Source: Abditibacteriaceae bacterium (GTDB lineage Bacteria > Armatimonadota > Abditibacteriia > Abditibacteriales > Abditibacteriaceae). Taken from it: a stretch of 64,000 bases of DNA. The stretch spans positions 37,080-101,079 of the forward strand of contig JAFAZH010000031.1 in NCBI GenBank assembly GCA_019239895.1, read 5' to 3'. The notes beneath the pieces are model-generated. The model worked only from the letters and a program-made list of their open reading frames with translations. It did not search any database and was not told where the DNA came from. Below are positions 18,035-28,144 of the stretch, piece after piece (the first letter of the stretch is position 1; every line of letters starts with the position of its first letter). The position numbers were made by a program, and so were the translations under genes.

Positions 18035-20073
18035 GTCGCCCATCCGTTACCCCACCCATCAAGGCCGCGGGTCTGATGCCGGTGCCAGCGCGCAACTTGA
18101 TCAACTTCGTGTTGGGGTTTCCCGCACCTGATCTGGTAAAGTTCCTGGCTGACCTCGGATTGATTATCGCTGCCGCGTTATGGGCCTGGGGGATCTGCTT
18201 CAGCCAGGTTCGAGCGCCGGGCAGCCCCCTCCCTTACGTGTCGGTTGTGGTCTGCGCCCGCCTCATCATCTACGCAACGCTGCGCCTGCATCGCACGTCA
18301 TGGCTCCATGTTTCACGCTATGAAGTGCTCTGGTTAGCTTTCACAGCCGCTTTGGGGCCTTTGCTCATGGCTGCTATTTTTTATATTTTGCCGCCGCCCT
18401 TTACCTTGCACCAGTTGGTGCGTCCCGAGTCTCTTTTCATCGTCGAAGCCGCTTTTTATCTCCTGCTTTTATGCGGGGCGCGCATCACCGTGCGTGCTGT
18501 GGCCAGCACCAATTTTCCGGGCCAGGGACGCCGCATCTTAATTGTCGGGGCAGGCGCGACCGGGCGGGCACTGGCCTACCAAATTCAGGAATCCATCAAT
18601 GAGTATCACATTGTAGGCTTTGCTGATGATGATCCACGGCAGCAAGGTCGGCGCGTGCGCGGGCTGCCTGTTTTGGGCAAACTCAGTGACCTGCCCCAAT
18701 TGGTAGCCAATTATGAAGTTCAAGAAATTGTGGTTGCCATGCCATCGCTCCCCCCCGAACGATTGCGGGAATTACTCCTGACCGTTGAACCCAGCCGAGT
18801 TCCAATTCGCATTTTGCCGCCCCTGCAACAAATTATCAGGGCTAAGGCCGACTACAAATCGTTGCGTGAAGTGCGGATGGAAGATTTATTGCCGCGCCCT
18901 GAAGTTAACCTGGATCGAGAATCCATTAGTGGCTACCTCAGCGGTAGGACTGTCCTAGTGACCGGGGGTGGCGGCTCGATTGGGGGGGAATTATGCCGCC
19001 AGGCGCTACGTGCCAATGCCGGTCGCCTGATCGTGCTGGGACGTGGTGAGAATAGCGTTTTTGAAATGATGCAGGAGTTAGCGGATCTGGGGGCACCCTG
19101 CGAACTAATTCCCGTTATTTGCGATGTGCGAGACCGCCGAGCCTTACAGAAGGTGTTTGAGGTGTATCATCCACAGGTTATTTTTCATGCTGCGGCGCAC
19201 AAGCATGTGCCGTTAATGGAGCAGTATCCCTGTGAAGCGGTGAAGAACAATGTATTAGGGACGCTGAACGTAGTAGAAATGGCAGTGGAATACCGGGTGG
19301 AGCACATGGTCATGGTCTCCACCGACAAAGCCGTTGATCCTTCAAGTGTGATGGGAGCGACCAAACGGTTGGGTGAAATGATTGTGCGTGGCTATGCCAC
19401 TCAGAGCGGCACTAATATGGTGGCCGTGCGCTTTGGCAACGTCTTAGGTAGCCGAGGCAGCGTCGTGCCCACCATGACACGACAGATTCTGCGGGGCCAA
19501 GCGGTCACGGTCACCGACCCGGACATGGTTCGTTATTTTATGACGATACCGGAGGCCGTGCAATTGATTCTCCAGGCTGGGGCTATTGGGGGCAAAGGCG
19601 AAGTATTCGTCTTAGACATGGGCCGCCCGGTGCGGATTCTGGATTTAGCTCATGACTTGATTCGTCTGGCAGGGCTGGTGCCCAACCAGGACATTCCAAT
19701 TCGTGTTATTGGTCGGCGACCAGGGGAAAAGATGCAAGAGGAGTTGTTGACCTCTCTGGAATCCAAGAGCGTAGAGAAAAAAGGCCACTTCTTTTTAGCC
19801 CCCGCGCCAGTCGTTGAGTTAGCGTCCTTGCAACGTTCTATTGCAGAGCTTATAGCGGCCAGTGAGTGCGGTCACGATGCCGAAGTCGTTGCCCTGATAC
19901 AGCGTATGGTGCCCGACTTCTCACCTGATAGTAAACCCCAGAGTAAGACCGAAAGTGAGCCACCACACGACTTTACAGCGCACTCTGCTCCACCTGCTCC
20001 ACCTATGCAGCGCTTGAACGGCCACCGTATTGACACTCAAACGTCCCATCCTGTCCAGCAGATGGCACCCTGA
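18031..20073 (+). CDS. CapD/PglF/WbpM-type nucleotide-sugar 4,6-dehydratase
   Basis: A 680-aa membrane enzyme. Four hydrophobic segments occupy about residues 1-155, followed by a Rossmann domain (ILIVGAGATGRALAYQI) and then the catalytic SDR domain (VLVTGGGGSIGGELCRQ, from about residue 304). The catalytic segment MVSTDKAVDPSSVMGATKR matches the PglF/WbpM group, which dehydrates UDP-GlcNAc to the 4-keto-6-deoxy sugar at the inner membrane, typically at the start of bacillosamine, QuiNAc or FucNAc synthesis. A Pro-rich tail ends the protein. Its ATG overlaps the kinase stop (ATGA), so it is translationally coupled. Confidence 0.92.
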   Translation: MSRPSVTPPIKAAGLMPVPARNLINFVLGFPAPDLVKFLADLGLIIAAALWAWGICFSQVRAPGSPLPYVSVVVCARLIIYATLRLHRTSWLHVSRYEVLWLAFTAALGPLLMAAIFYILPPPFTLHQLVRPESLFIVEAAFYLLLLCGARITVRAVASTNFPGQGRRILIVGAGATGRALAYQIQESINEYHIVGFADDDPRQQGRRVRGLPVLGKLSDLPQLVANYEVQEIVVAMPSLPPERLRELLLTVEPSRVPIRILPPLQQIIRAKADYKSLREVRMEDLLPRPEVNLDRESISGYLSGRTVLVTGGGGSIGGELCRQALRANAGRLIVLGRGENSVFEMMQELADLGAPCELIPVICDVRDRRALQKVFEVYHPQVIFHAAAHKHVPLMEQYPCEAVKNNVLGTLNVVEMAVEYRVEHMVMVSTDKAVDPSSVMGATKRLGEMIVRGYATQSGTNMVAVRFGNVLGSRGSVVPTMTRQILRGQAVTVTDPDMVRYFMTIPEAVQLILQAGAIGGKGEVFVLDMGRPVRILDLAHDLIRLAGLVPNQDIPIRVIGRRPGEKMQEELLTSLESKSVEKKGHFFLAPAPVVELASLQRSIAELIAASECGHDAEVVALIQRMVPDFSPDSKPQSKTESEPPHDFTAHSAPPAPPMQRLNGHRIDTQTSHPVQQMAP

Positions 20074-20196
20074 TAGTTTATGAAATGGCATGATAAAATC
20101 AGGGCAATTAAAAGCGTTGAGTCCGGCCCTATTGCTCACCTGGCCTATTCTTAAAGGGTTGCTTTAGATCTCGCAGCAAATATTTAAGAACTTTTT

Positions 20197-22149
20197 ATGT
20201 GCGGTATCGCTGGCATCTGCCTTTTAAAATCCTCGACAGTTCTCCCCGATTTTCATAAACGACTCTCACTGATGGCGCAGGCCATGAGCCATCGCGGGCC
20301 AGACGACGAAGGTATTTTCGTTACATCTAATGGCCGCGTTGGGTTAGCGAGCCGCCGTTTAGCCATCCGCGATCTGTCGCCCGCCGGTCATATGCCGATG
20401 AGCAATGCCGCGCAGACGGTATGGATTGTGTACAATGGGGAAATCTACAATACGCAGGAGTTGCGTCCTGAGCTAGAACGACTGGGTTACCAGTTTCACT
20501 CGCAAAGCGACACCGAGGTCATCCTGCACGGTTACGAGGCGTGGGGCGAGAAAGTCGTCGAGCGGATACGCGGGATGTTCGCTTTTGCGATTCTGGATAC
20601 CAGGGAATCGGCCCCACCCCAACTCTTTTTAGCCCGGGACCGTCTGGGCATCAAGCCGCTGTACTACACCCGCCAGGCCGACCTGTTTCTCTTCGCTTCG
20701 GAGTTAAAAACCCTACGCGCTTCCAATGCACTTGGACACGACATCAGCGCCGCCGGGTTAGTGGGCTATTTGATGCTGGGGTCGGTGCCCAATCCCCTGA
20801 CCATTTATGAGGGTGTTTCCGCCCTGGAACCGGGCCACACCCTGACGCTGCCTCTAGATGCAGGAGCCAGCGACCCCATTATCAAGCCCTACTGGTCACT
20901 ACCCACCGAAGTTTTGGAAAATATCAGCTATCAGGACGCGCTGGAGCAGGTGCGCGCCCTCTTGGAAGAGGCGGTGCGGATTCGCCTGGTCAGCGATGTC
21001 CCGCTGGGGGCCTTCCTTAGTGGCGGTTTAGATTCAAGTGCGGTGGTAGCCCTCATGCGCAAGGCCACCACTGGCACGATCCGCACCTGCTCCATGATTT
21101 TTGAGGAGGCTACTTATAGCGAGGCCCATTATGCCAAAGCGATGGCCGAGGCCGTGGGTGCCGAGCACTATGAAAGAGTCATCACCGCCAACGACCTGAT
21201 GCAGGAGTTAGATCGTATTCTGTGGGCGATGGATCAACCCACAATTGATGGCGTAAATTCCTACTTTGTCTCGCAGACAGCACGCCAGGCTGGTCTCACG
21301 GTGGCGCTTTCCGGCTTAGGCGGCGACGAGCTTTTTGGCGGTTATCCCAATACCTTTTTGGGGGTGCCCCAGATGATGCGGTCACTCCAGCGTGCCCAGT
21401 CGGTGCCAGGCGGCGCGGCGGTAGCACGGATGGCGATTGGGCTATTACCGAACCGCCATCGCGGAGCCAGAGTGCAAGATGCCTTGGGCCGTCCCCTGTC
21501 GCCCGCCAGCGCTTACCTGGCCCGGCGGGGCCTTTTTTCATGGAGCGAAGTCCAGGCGCTCTTGTCGCCCGACATCTGGCAAGAGGCCCTAAAAACCTTC
21601 GATCCTATCCGCCACATCGCCGAACGCGCTGATCTCAATGGCCACGCCTCTAAGGCTAACCACCAGGCGTTTGATCAACGGGCCTTTGCGCCACAGGCTT
21701 TTGCCTGGACCAGCCGGGCCGAATTAAGCACTTATACGCACCATCAACTCTTACGCGACACCGATGTCATGAGCATGGCACATTCTCTCGAAGTGCGCGT
21801 GCCCCTGCTCGATCATAAGTTAGTGGAAGCCAGCCTGAAACTCCCGGCTCATATCAAGCAAGCGGGCACTGGCCCCAAACCTCTGCTCAATGCGGCCTTG
21901 CAGGATTTATTGCCGCCTATTATCAGCCAGCGCACCGACAAGCAGGGCTTCACTTTCCCCTTTGATCGCTGGATACAGCAGTTAAAGAGTAATCTGCTGC
22001 AAGATAATGCGATCAGGTCTAAACTGTCATCTGGCTTAAACCCGACGGCGGTTGAGCAGATGTGGAATCGCCACGCCGCCGGTAAAATGCACTGGTCACG
22101 TCCCTGGGCACTGGCCGTGTTGCAGAGTTGGATGCAAGCGTCCGGGTGA
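20197..22149 (+). CDS. asnB: Asparagine synthase (glutamine-hydrolysing) family amidotransferase
   Basis: A 650-aa protein beginning MCGIAGICLL, so Cys2 is the glutaminase nucleophile after Met removal. Further motifs are MSHRGPDDEGI and VYNGEIYNTQEL in the class II amidotransferase domain. The ATP-pyrophosphatase domain carries FLSGGLDSSAVVALM at about residue 273 and LSGLGGDELFGGYP further on. It may be ordinary AsnB, but members placed within polysaccharide loci are thought to amidate sugar carboxyl groups, and a uronate pathway begins at 63524. Which substrate is used cannot be told from sequence. Confidence 0.9.
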   Translation: MCGIAGICLLKSSTVLPDFHKRLSLMAQAMSHRGPDDEGIFVTSNGRVGLASRRLAIRDLSPAGHMPMSNAAQTVWIVYNGEIYNTQELRPELERLGYQFHSQSDTEVILHGYEAWGEKVVERIRGMFAFAILDTRESAPPQLFLARDRLGIKPLYYTRQADLFLFASELKTLRASNALGHDISAAGLVGYLMLGSVPNPLTIYEGVSALEPGHTLTLPLDAGASDPIIKPYWSLPTEVLENISYQDALEQVRALLEEAVRIRLVSDVPLGAFLSGGLDSSAVVALMRKATTGTIRTCSMIFEEATYSEAHYAKAMAEAVGAEHYERVITANDLMQELDRILWAMDQPTIDGVNSYFVSQTARQAGLTVALSGLGGDELFGGYPNTFLGVPQMMRSLQRAQSVPGGAAVARMAIGLLPNRHRGARVQDALGRPLSPASAYLARRGLFSWSEVQALLSPDIWQEALKTFDPIRHIAERADLNGHASKANHQAFDQRAFAPQAFAWTSRAELSTYTHHQLLRDTDVMSMAHSLEVRVPLLDHKLVEASLKLPAHIKQAGTGPKPLLNAALQDLLPPIISQRTDKQGFTFPFDRWIQQLKSNLLQDNAIRSKLSSGLNPTAVEQMWNRHAAGKMHWSRPWALAVLQSWMQASG

Positions 22150-22248
22150 TTTAGCGTGTATTTCGGTTTGCTTTTAGCACCTTACTTGTGAATTTCCGGG
22201 CATCATCAAGAGCAAGTACCATTTAGCTGCCGTATTAAAGGACCCCTG

Positions 22249-24177
22249 ATGCGCTACGTGTTGCTATTCGCACGGACGGCTTTTTTATTAGAACTAGCAA
22301 TTTTAAGCCTCTCGCCCTTTATTGCAGCCTATCTACGCTTAGGTGGAATGGAAAGTCTCTTAACTTATTATCCTCCTCTGTTAGCTTATAGTTGCCTTAG
22401 CGCATGGATGCGAGTACTGTTTCTAAACTATTTTGACCTGTTCCGGCTGCTTCGCTCCTCCAAGGCTAAACATGAAATCGTGCATGCTTTAGCGGCAGTG
22501 CTCCTGGGGACAGCTATCGCTTCTATTCCCCTTAACATCTGGCAGCGATTCGATCTCTGGGGGCCTCCCTTGCCACAGTCACTTGTACTTACGGACGGCT
22601 TGATTGCCTCAATGGGTGTGCTGGTCATTCGTCTCCTAACCTGCGAGGCAAGAGCGGTTCATACTGCTCCTATCCAACAAACTCCTGTTGAGCCGCTAAA
22701 CTTGAAGACAAAGATGCTTGGGAGTCATCCCACGCCAAAGGCTACAGCATTTCCACTAAGGCTTCTTGGCTCAAGTCTTTTTATAGCAATAATAGCTGGC
22801 GGGGCTTGGCTGCTATTGCATTCTCTGGATAAACAGACTTATCCCCTTTCTTCTACTGCTCAGTCCTTCTCAGCACAGCACAGACAGCGCAGTGGTAACA
22901 GCAAGTGGTTGGTAGTAGATGCTGCTGGTCATGGTGATTATCGAACCATTGAGCAGGCTCTGGCCGCGGTTCCTCAAGAGGGCGCAATAGTCTTTATAAA
23001 ACGCGGTGATTACAGCGGTGGATTTTCTGTTCCGGCTAACACGACTTTGCGCGGGGAAGGAGACCACCATACTCGCATCTTTGCCCCTGTTAGCTGGAAG
23101 AAAAATGCTATAACGGTCAATACAAGTCATGTCACAATCGAAAACTTGGAAGTCGATGGGCAGCGGGAATATCAACCGAATTTTCTATCTATTCAAAACA
23201 CATCTGGACTTTATATTCAAGGGCAATATGTAACAGTCCGCAACTGCTTCATCCATGACATACGCAATGTTGGAATTTTCTCTGGCTCGACAGCTTCTAA
23301 CCTACACATTGAACATTGCACAGTCGAAAACACGGCCACGACGGCAGCTCCTGGTGGCACTCCCGGCTATCATTTTGCTGGCATCCTCTGCATGGGTTCT
23401 CAACGCCCGGTCATTGAGGAAAACCTGATTCGCGGCTGGTCTCAGGCTGTTGGATTATGGTATGGAGTCACCAATGGCCTAGTCAAGGCAAACCATATGC
23501 TAAGCAACTATGGCTTCCAGGATAAAGCACATGTAATACGCCGTTCAGCCTGTGAGGACTATGGAGCCGCAGTGCGCCCGCATGGTTGGAATCACTGGAT
23601 AGACAATGTCATTGATGGCTCAACATCCGATTGTTTAGAAATTGCTCAAGGTGTGGTGGGTTCGCAGTTCATCAACAATGTTCTGCGCCATCCCGGCCGA
23701 ATTTCTAATCAGGGTGTACCCTGGGAAGTTGCCGGAGATCTTGGTCTGAAAACACATCATATTCTTATTCAAGGAAACCAGTGTTATTCCGACGGTTCAC
23801 GTCCTGAAACCTGCCCTATCTACGGTAACGTCTCTGATATTTCCGTGATTGACAACACATTTACAGGCTTTAACCACCCCTCTGGATGCGGTCCCATTAA
23901 GGTTGGTCAGGGAGACTCTGTCGCAAGAATTCTCATCCAGAAGAACCGTTTCTTCAACTGTCGCTTTGGCATAGTAACCGACAGCCGAGGAGCAGATATA
24001 TCCGTTACAGACAATGTGTTTCATAATCCAGCAAACCCATCGCCAGTCCTCGCCATTGCAGGTGGGCTGTATCCCAGATTCAGTCACAATATTATCCAGA
24101 GTAATACGAACGGTTTCAGCACATCACTTGCAATTCCTAAAAAGATACAAATCCATGACCTCATTGGTGGGTACTGA
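22249..24177 (+). CDS. Membrane domain fused to right-handed parallel beta-helix protein
   Basis: A 642-aa protein. Residues 1-130 contain about four hydrophobic segments and resemble the membrane domain of CapD-type enzymes (compare LVLTDGLIASMGVLVIRLLT with the last segment of the 18031 product). There is no Rossmann domain. A second membrane anchor (about 168-190) leads to an extracytoplasmic beta-helix (about 220-630) that opens LVVDAAGHGDYRTIEQAL and continues with short repeating strands such as VTIENLEVDGQ and ISVIDNTFTGF. Beta-helices of this type bind, lyse or epimerise polysaccharides. It may modify the polymer during export. Catalytic residues cannot be assigned by eye. Confidence 0.75.
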   Translation: MRYVLLFARTAFLLELAILSLSPFIAAYLRLGGMESLLTYYPPLLAYSCLSAWMRVLFLNYFDLFRLLRSSKAKHEIVHALAAVLLGTAIASIPLNIWQRFDLWGPPLPQSLVLTDGLIASMGVLVIRLLTCEARAVHTAPIQQTPVEPLNLKTKMLGSHPTPKATAFPLRLLGSSLFIAIIAGGAWLLLHSLDKQTYPLSSTAQSFSAQHRQRSGNSKWLVVDAAGHGDYRTIEQALAAVPQEGAIVFIKRGDYSGGFSVPANTTLRGEGDHHTRIFAPVSWKKNAITVNTSHVTIENLEVDGQREYQPNFLSIQNTSGLYIQGQYVTVRNCFIHDIRNVGIFSGSTASNLHIEHCTVENTATTAAPGGTPGYHFAGILCMGSQRPVIEENLIRGWSQAVGLWYGVTNGLVKANHMLSNYGFQDKAHVIRRSACEDYGAAVRPHGWNHWIDNVIDGSTSDCLEIAQGVVGSQFINNVLRHPGRISNQGVPWEVAGDLGLKTHHILIQGNQCYSDGSRPETCPIYGNVSDISVIDNTFTGFNHPSGCGPIKVGQGDSVARILIQKNRFFNCRFGIVTDSRGADISVTDNVFHNPANPSPVLAIAGGLYPRFSHNIIQSNTNGFSTSLAIPKKIQIHDLIGGY

Positions 24178-24213
24178 AACAACGTCTAATACAGGCAACC
24201 ATACTTAACGCCA

Positions 24214-25689
24214 TTAAGCATACTGTGGAGCAAGACGCTCCAGTTTTCTGTCCTGCGCTGAATAGTAAGCAGTCAGCAGCGTAAGGATCACCAGAGTTAC
24301 GGTGCTGAGCACTAGCGTAGCGTTGACGACACTGACATATAACGGATCATAACGTTGAACTATCTGTAAATTCGTGGGGAATTGAGGGGCATTTACTCCC
24401 ATTTCTAACCTGCCGAGTCGCCACATAAGCGAATGGTAGCCTAATGTTAAAGCTACTTGCAGGAGAGTAAGTGCAGCGATTACTTTACGTTTTACAGTCG
24501 TAACCATAGATGGCAGTAAACGGTTCAACCGAATCGAAGCAATCACGATAAGCAATACTAGAGGGAGAATAAAGAAACGGGTCGGAACTCGCTGCGCCCC
24601 TACGAAGGGGAGGGGGAGAGTGTAAATCAAGAACTGTAAGTATCCAAAAGACATGAGTGTGACACCCGCAAGAGGCAAATCCAAATCTTCATATTCCAAC
24701 CGCTGATGCCCTTCCTGCTTTTTGACTACTTGATTCCGCTGCCATAACCCCCTTTGCAAACGCACACAAATACCAAAGTATAAAATAATCAGAAAGCCAG
24801 CCACGCCAATATACATATCAATCTCTGCCCATGAATTGTGTGTGCCTTGAGGAGGAAAATCACTATAGGTGGGGTCCCTGATGAGTGTCATAGCGTCAAT
24901 GAGTTCACGGATGTCGGCATATCCAGGATGAAAGAAATCCTTGAAACCATATAGCGCAATCATTGCGGGCAAAATACGGCAGGAACAAGTGATAGCAGAC
25001 AAAAGTAAAGCCAGACTAACTTGCCTAATATAGCGCAGATTGCACAGACCTACAGCCAGCAGAAATGCACAGCACCAAACATAGATGTGAAAAGAGCCTT
25101 GATATGCAATACCTGCTAAAACTAGCGGGAATGCGAGCGGCGTCGCGTAACGATTTGGATTTTCGATCATTTGCAAAATCAGTAGCACATACCATGACAG
25201 CAGGAAATACCCCTGAAAGTGGGCGTGCCCAATACCGAGATGAGCTGTAATAAAGCCATTAAAATTGAACAGGAGGAACAAAAAAGCAAAAGGTCCGATA
25301 GCCAGTTGATATCGCCTTCTGATGCTCAGACAGCCCAAGTATCCAATGGAATAGAGCAGTAAGACATTAACAAGTGTAAAGACCGGGATAGGCAGCCATT
25401 TCAGGAAAACAAACTGCGGGGATAGAAGAACATTAGGCAGCCCCAAAAATCTATCACTGCGCCGGCCGTCTGGCGGGGCCGATAAATGATATGGCATTTG
25501 GCCCGTCTGGAGTGATTGTTTTAGCGTCGAATAATATATGTGTTCGTAGTACCAGTCACCTGAGCTGAAATTCATGTGGCCGCGCCTCAGAAATATAGTC
25601 CAAAAGCCGACACCTATCATGTAAAGCACTAATAGCCCTGCCCATGTCATAGCCCTGTTGTGCTTTTGAGGGTTGATATTTAGTATCAA
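24214..25689 (-). CDS. Polytopic membrane protein, possible GT-C-like glycosyltransferase
   Basis: A 491-aa protein with about ten to eleven hydrophobic segments. A large first extracytoplasmic loop after TM1 contains acidic and aromatic residues (MNFSSGDWYYEHIYYSTLKQ), as in GT-C glycosyltransferases and YfhO-like proteins. No specific family signature is recognised. It is convergent with the beta-helix gene (36-nt gap) and the last host-like gene before the phage-like island. Confidence 0.6.
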   Translation of the reverse strand: MILNINPQKHNRAMTWAGLLVLYMIGVGFWTIFLRRGHMNFSSGDWYYEHIYYSTLKQSLQTGQMPYHLSAPPDGRRSDRFLGLPNVLLSPQFVFLKWLPIPVFTLVNVLLLYSIGYLGCLSIRRRYQLAIGPFAFLFLLFNFNGFITAHLGIGHAHFQGYFLLSWYVLLILQMIENPNRYATPLAFPLVLAGIAYQGSFHIYVWCCAFLLAVGLCNLRYIRQVSLALLLSAITCSCRILPAMIALYGFKDFFHPGYADIRELIDAMTLIRDPTYSDFPPQGTHNSWAEIDMYIGVAGFLIILYFGICVRLQRGLWQRNQVVKKQEGHQRLEYEDLDLPLAGVTLMSFGYLQFLIYTLPLPFVGAQRVPTRFFILPLVLLIVIASIRLNRLLPSMVTTVKRKVIAALTLLQVALTLGYHSLMWRLGRLEMGVNAPQFPTNLQIVQRYDPLYVSVVNATLVLSTVTLVILTLLTAYYSAQDRKLERLAPQYA

Positions 25690-26107
25690 TTTTGATAGGT
25701 CCTTATGTTTTGTTACTGAGCTTATGCGGTTGGACTATGATGCGGTCAATTGAAGCCCTGTTTAAGCTTCTCCCCACTGCCTCATGGCGCATGGACACAG
25801 TTACCATTACCCGTACCTTACTGTGCCCGCATCAGGTGAGTCTATTATGCTTGACCGTATTTTTCAAATAGAGACTATTTGCAAGTGGACTTCTTAAACT
25901 CAAGTGGCGCTACAGAAAGTTTAAGATTCCAGACACATGATTATGCTGTAGCCACAGCGTCAGTCAGAGTACTTTTCATAAGTCCGGGATAGTTTCCTGC
26001 TTTGGGCGTGATCAAAGGGCCTATAACTTTGGCTAATAGTGATCACTGCCTCCCCGATTAGTGTGCAATGTTGAACACCTAAAAGGACACTGGCGAACTG
26101 AATACCA
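25690..26107. other. Intergenic spacer, nothing recognised
   Basis: About 420 nt at the left border of the island. I see no gene, strong hairpin, tRNA or att-like repeat here, and I could not match any segment with the right border. Confidence 0.4.
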
Positions 26108-26124
26108 TCACGCTTCGTGCAGGT

Positions 26125-26349
26125 CTAGTCACCCAGGTTTTCTGGTTTGAGCACTTGGTGGAAGATGCGGTTGGCGGTGGCGTGGTCGAAGATCCAGCGC
26201 CCGCCGGTTTTGCGCAGCTTATGGCGGCGCTCTAAATCACGGCAGCAGCGGGTGACGCACTGCGGCGGGCGTCCGGCAAAGCGCGCGATGTCGCGCGGCG
26301 TCCATTCAAAACGGTCATCGGGTAAGATAGGTAAAACGGTCTCTGGCAT
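26125..26349 (-). CDS. Small winged-helix DNA-binding protein
   Basis: A 74-aa basic protein with a helix-turn-helix (WTPRDIARFAGRPPQCVTRC) followed by a wing-like HKLRKTGGRWIF. GGAGA lies upstream of ATG 26349. It is downstream of the helicase gene on the same strand, separated by a heptad-repeat spacer. A second, 5'-truncated copy at 31847-32004 reads five residues further because a 1-nt indel near the end gave this copy an earlier TAG. It may be a transcription or replication control factor of the element. Confidence 0.65.
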   Translation of the reverse strand: MPETVLPILPDDRFEWTPRDIARFAGRPPQCVTRCCRDLERRHKLRKTGGRWIFDHATANRIFHQVLKPENLGD

Positions 26350-26367
26350 AGTTCATTCTCTCCTTTT

Positions 26368-26409
26368 TGGTAGACGGTAGTTGGTGGTCAGTATTCAGTT
26401 ATTGGCAGT
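26368..26409. repeat. Degenerate heptad repeat (GGTAGTC family)
   Basis: Short run of degenerate GGTAGTT/GGTGGTC/AGTATTC units between the helicase and winged-helix genes. It is the most decayed member of the family seen at 28201, 28516, 29200, 29291, 33342 and 33451. Confidence 0.55.
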
Positions 26410-26417
26410 CGATAGCA

Positions 26418-28091
26418 TCAATCGCACACTATGGCCTTGTCCTCTGGTCTCCCTAACTGACGACCGATCACCGGCAACTGGCTACCGCTCCCCAGCACAT
26501 ACTGGCCGCGCGCTGCTTTGCGGACTTCCCCGGCGTGGAACAGGGAAAAGAGCAAACGGCGCACGTTGCCATAATCATGATGCAGCATAGCCGCGATCTC
26601 CTGCGGCGATAACGGGCCATCGGCTTCACGCAGCAGTTCCAGAATCTGGCGGCGCTGCTGACTCTGACGGTGGGACTCGACTTCACCTAACGTCGTCCAG
26701 CTTCCGACTTCAGGACTCCAGCGCAGGGCGATCTCGCGCTGCTCCACATCGCGTCCACGCATAAAAAGGGTGGCGGTCGTGCCTGCTTCGCGGCGCAGCA
26801 CGAGGACACCGTCCGCCGCCCCCACGAACCCCAGCGTGCCGGATACCGAATCCACCGGATCATCATAAGGTAGCTTAGTGACGTGGTGGAGCACCAGCAT
26901 GGCAATGCCATAACGGTCACAAAGGGCTTTAAGCGGCAGCACCGCCTGGTAATCCTCGGCGTAACTGTTACCGCCTCGCAGACGCGGGGGCCGGATGCGC
27001 TCGAACACGTCCAACACCACCAGGCGCGCATCGCCATGCGCTTGCAGCCAGTGCTCTAAACGCGCGGTGCCGCCCCGGTCGGCGGAGGGCCAGCAAGTGG
27101 CCAGATGTAATTGCGGCGGGGCCAGGTCAGCATGGCCTTGCAGCAGTTTGACCATGCGTTCCTGCAAACGACGAAACGTATCCTCCAGAGCCAGGTAGAG
27201 CACCGCACCCCGCTGCACCGGGAGGCCACCTAGCGCCGCACCGCCACTGGCCACCGCTAACGCTAGGTTCAAGGCCATCCAGCTCTTGCCAACCTTGGGC
27301 TTTCCGGCCAGGATGTTGAACCCGGCAGGCAGCACGTCTGGCACTGCCCAGGTCGGCTCCGGTAGTTCCCGATGCAATAGATCGTAGGCCGAAGTCACTT
27401 CCAGTGCCGGAGTGAACTGGCCTGCCCCATTGACCCTCTGGGCCAGGCCGGAAGCCATCAGCCGTCCACCTGCACCGCTGCCCTCGCGCAAGTTTGCCAC
27501 CGCTGTCGCTACCTGTTCCAGGGCTACTTCCACCTCGCCTGCATAGGTCATGTCCAGCGCAGCGGCGTAAATGCTTAAGGCCTGGCGCGCATCCGCCGTC
27601 GCCACCACCGAACGCAGATAGGCTTTGACATTAGCCGCCGTCGGGCAAGCCTCAATCAGGGCCGTCAGGTAGGCCGCGCCGCCGACCTCTTCCAACTCAC
27701 CCCGCTGCCGCAGTTCCGCCACAGCCGTGACCAAATCAACACTCTCGCCCCGCTCGAAGAGGGCTACTATGACACGGAAGACCTTGCGGTGTAAAACGCG
27801 GTAGAAATCGTCGTCCGCCGTGGCGCTTGTCACCGCTCGCAGATCAACCCAGCCGCAGAGCACCTGGCGAATCGCTTCCGGCTCCATCAACATCGCCCCC
27901 AACACCGCCTGCTCCGCTTCCAGGCACTGCGGTGTCACCCGCTCCCGTGCGGTTGTGCCCGGCGGCACTGCCCCCTGAAGAGGCGACCCCGGCGGGCCAG
28001 CGGCTCGCCCCAGCCGGGTTCGGCACTGGAGTGGCACTCTTTGGCGGCTGGTCGGCATGGTGGGAGGAGAGGCAGAGGTGGGTATAGCCAT
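26418..28091 (-). CDS. Replicative helicase: DnaB N-domain fused to RepA-like AAA ATPase
   Basis: A 557-aa protein. After a low-complexity Pro/Arg-rich start (about 1-50) comes a DnaB N-terminal domain (about 52-150; TPQCLEAEQAVLGAMLMEP). A RecA-like ATPase of the RepA/AAA_25 type follows, with Walker A AGKPKVGKSWMALNLA at about 255-270, GAVLYLALEDT and Walker B LVVLDVFERI. A C-terminal winged helix ends the protein (PLSPQEIAAMLHHDYGNVRR). Such fusions occur in phages and plasmids and drive replication of the element. A good promoter lies at 28145-28173. Divergent from the S24 repressor, with iteron-like arrays between them. Confidence 0.8.
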   Translation of the reverse strand: MAIPTSASPPTMPTSRQRVPLQCRTRLGRAAGPPGSPLQGAVPPGTTARERVTPQCLEAEQAVLGAMLMEPEAIRQVLCGWVDLRAVTSATADDDFYRVLHRKVFRVIVALFERGESVDLVTAVAELRQRGELEEVGGAAYLTALIEACPTAANVKAYLRSVVATADARQALSIYAAALDMTYAGEVEVALEQVATAVANLREGSGAGGRLMASGLAQRVNGAGQFTPALEVTSAYDLLHRELPEPTWAVPDVLPAGFNILAGKPKVGKSWMALNLALAVASGGAALGGLPVQRGAVLYLALEDTFRRLQERMVKLLQGHADLAPPQLHLATCWPSADRGGTARLEHWLQAHGDARLVVLDVFERIRPPRLRGGNSYAEDYQAVLPLKALCDRYGIAMLVLHHVTKLPYDDPVDSVSGTLGFVGAADGVLVLRREAGTTATLFMRGRDVEQREIALRWSPEVGSWTTLGEVESHRQSQQRRQILELLREADGPLSPQEIAAMLHHDYGNVRRLLFSLFHAGEVRKAARGQYVLGSGSQLPVIGRQLGRPEDKAIVCD

Positions 28092-28144
28092 AGTTGCAGC
28101 TTTATTTTGGTTTCAGTGATTTCTCTAAAGTCGGCGTTACAGCA

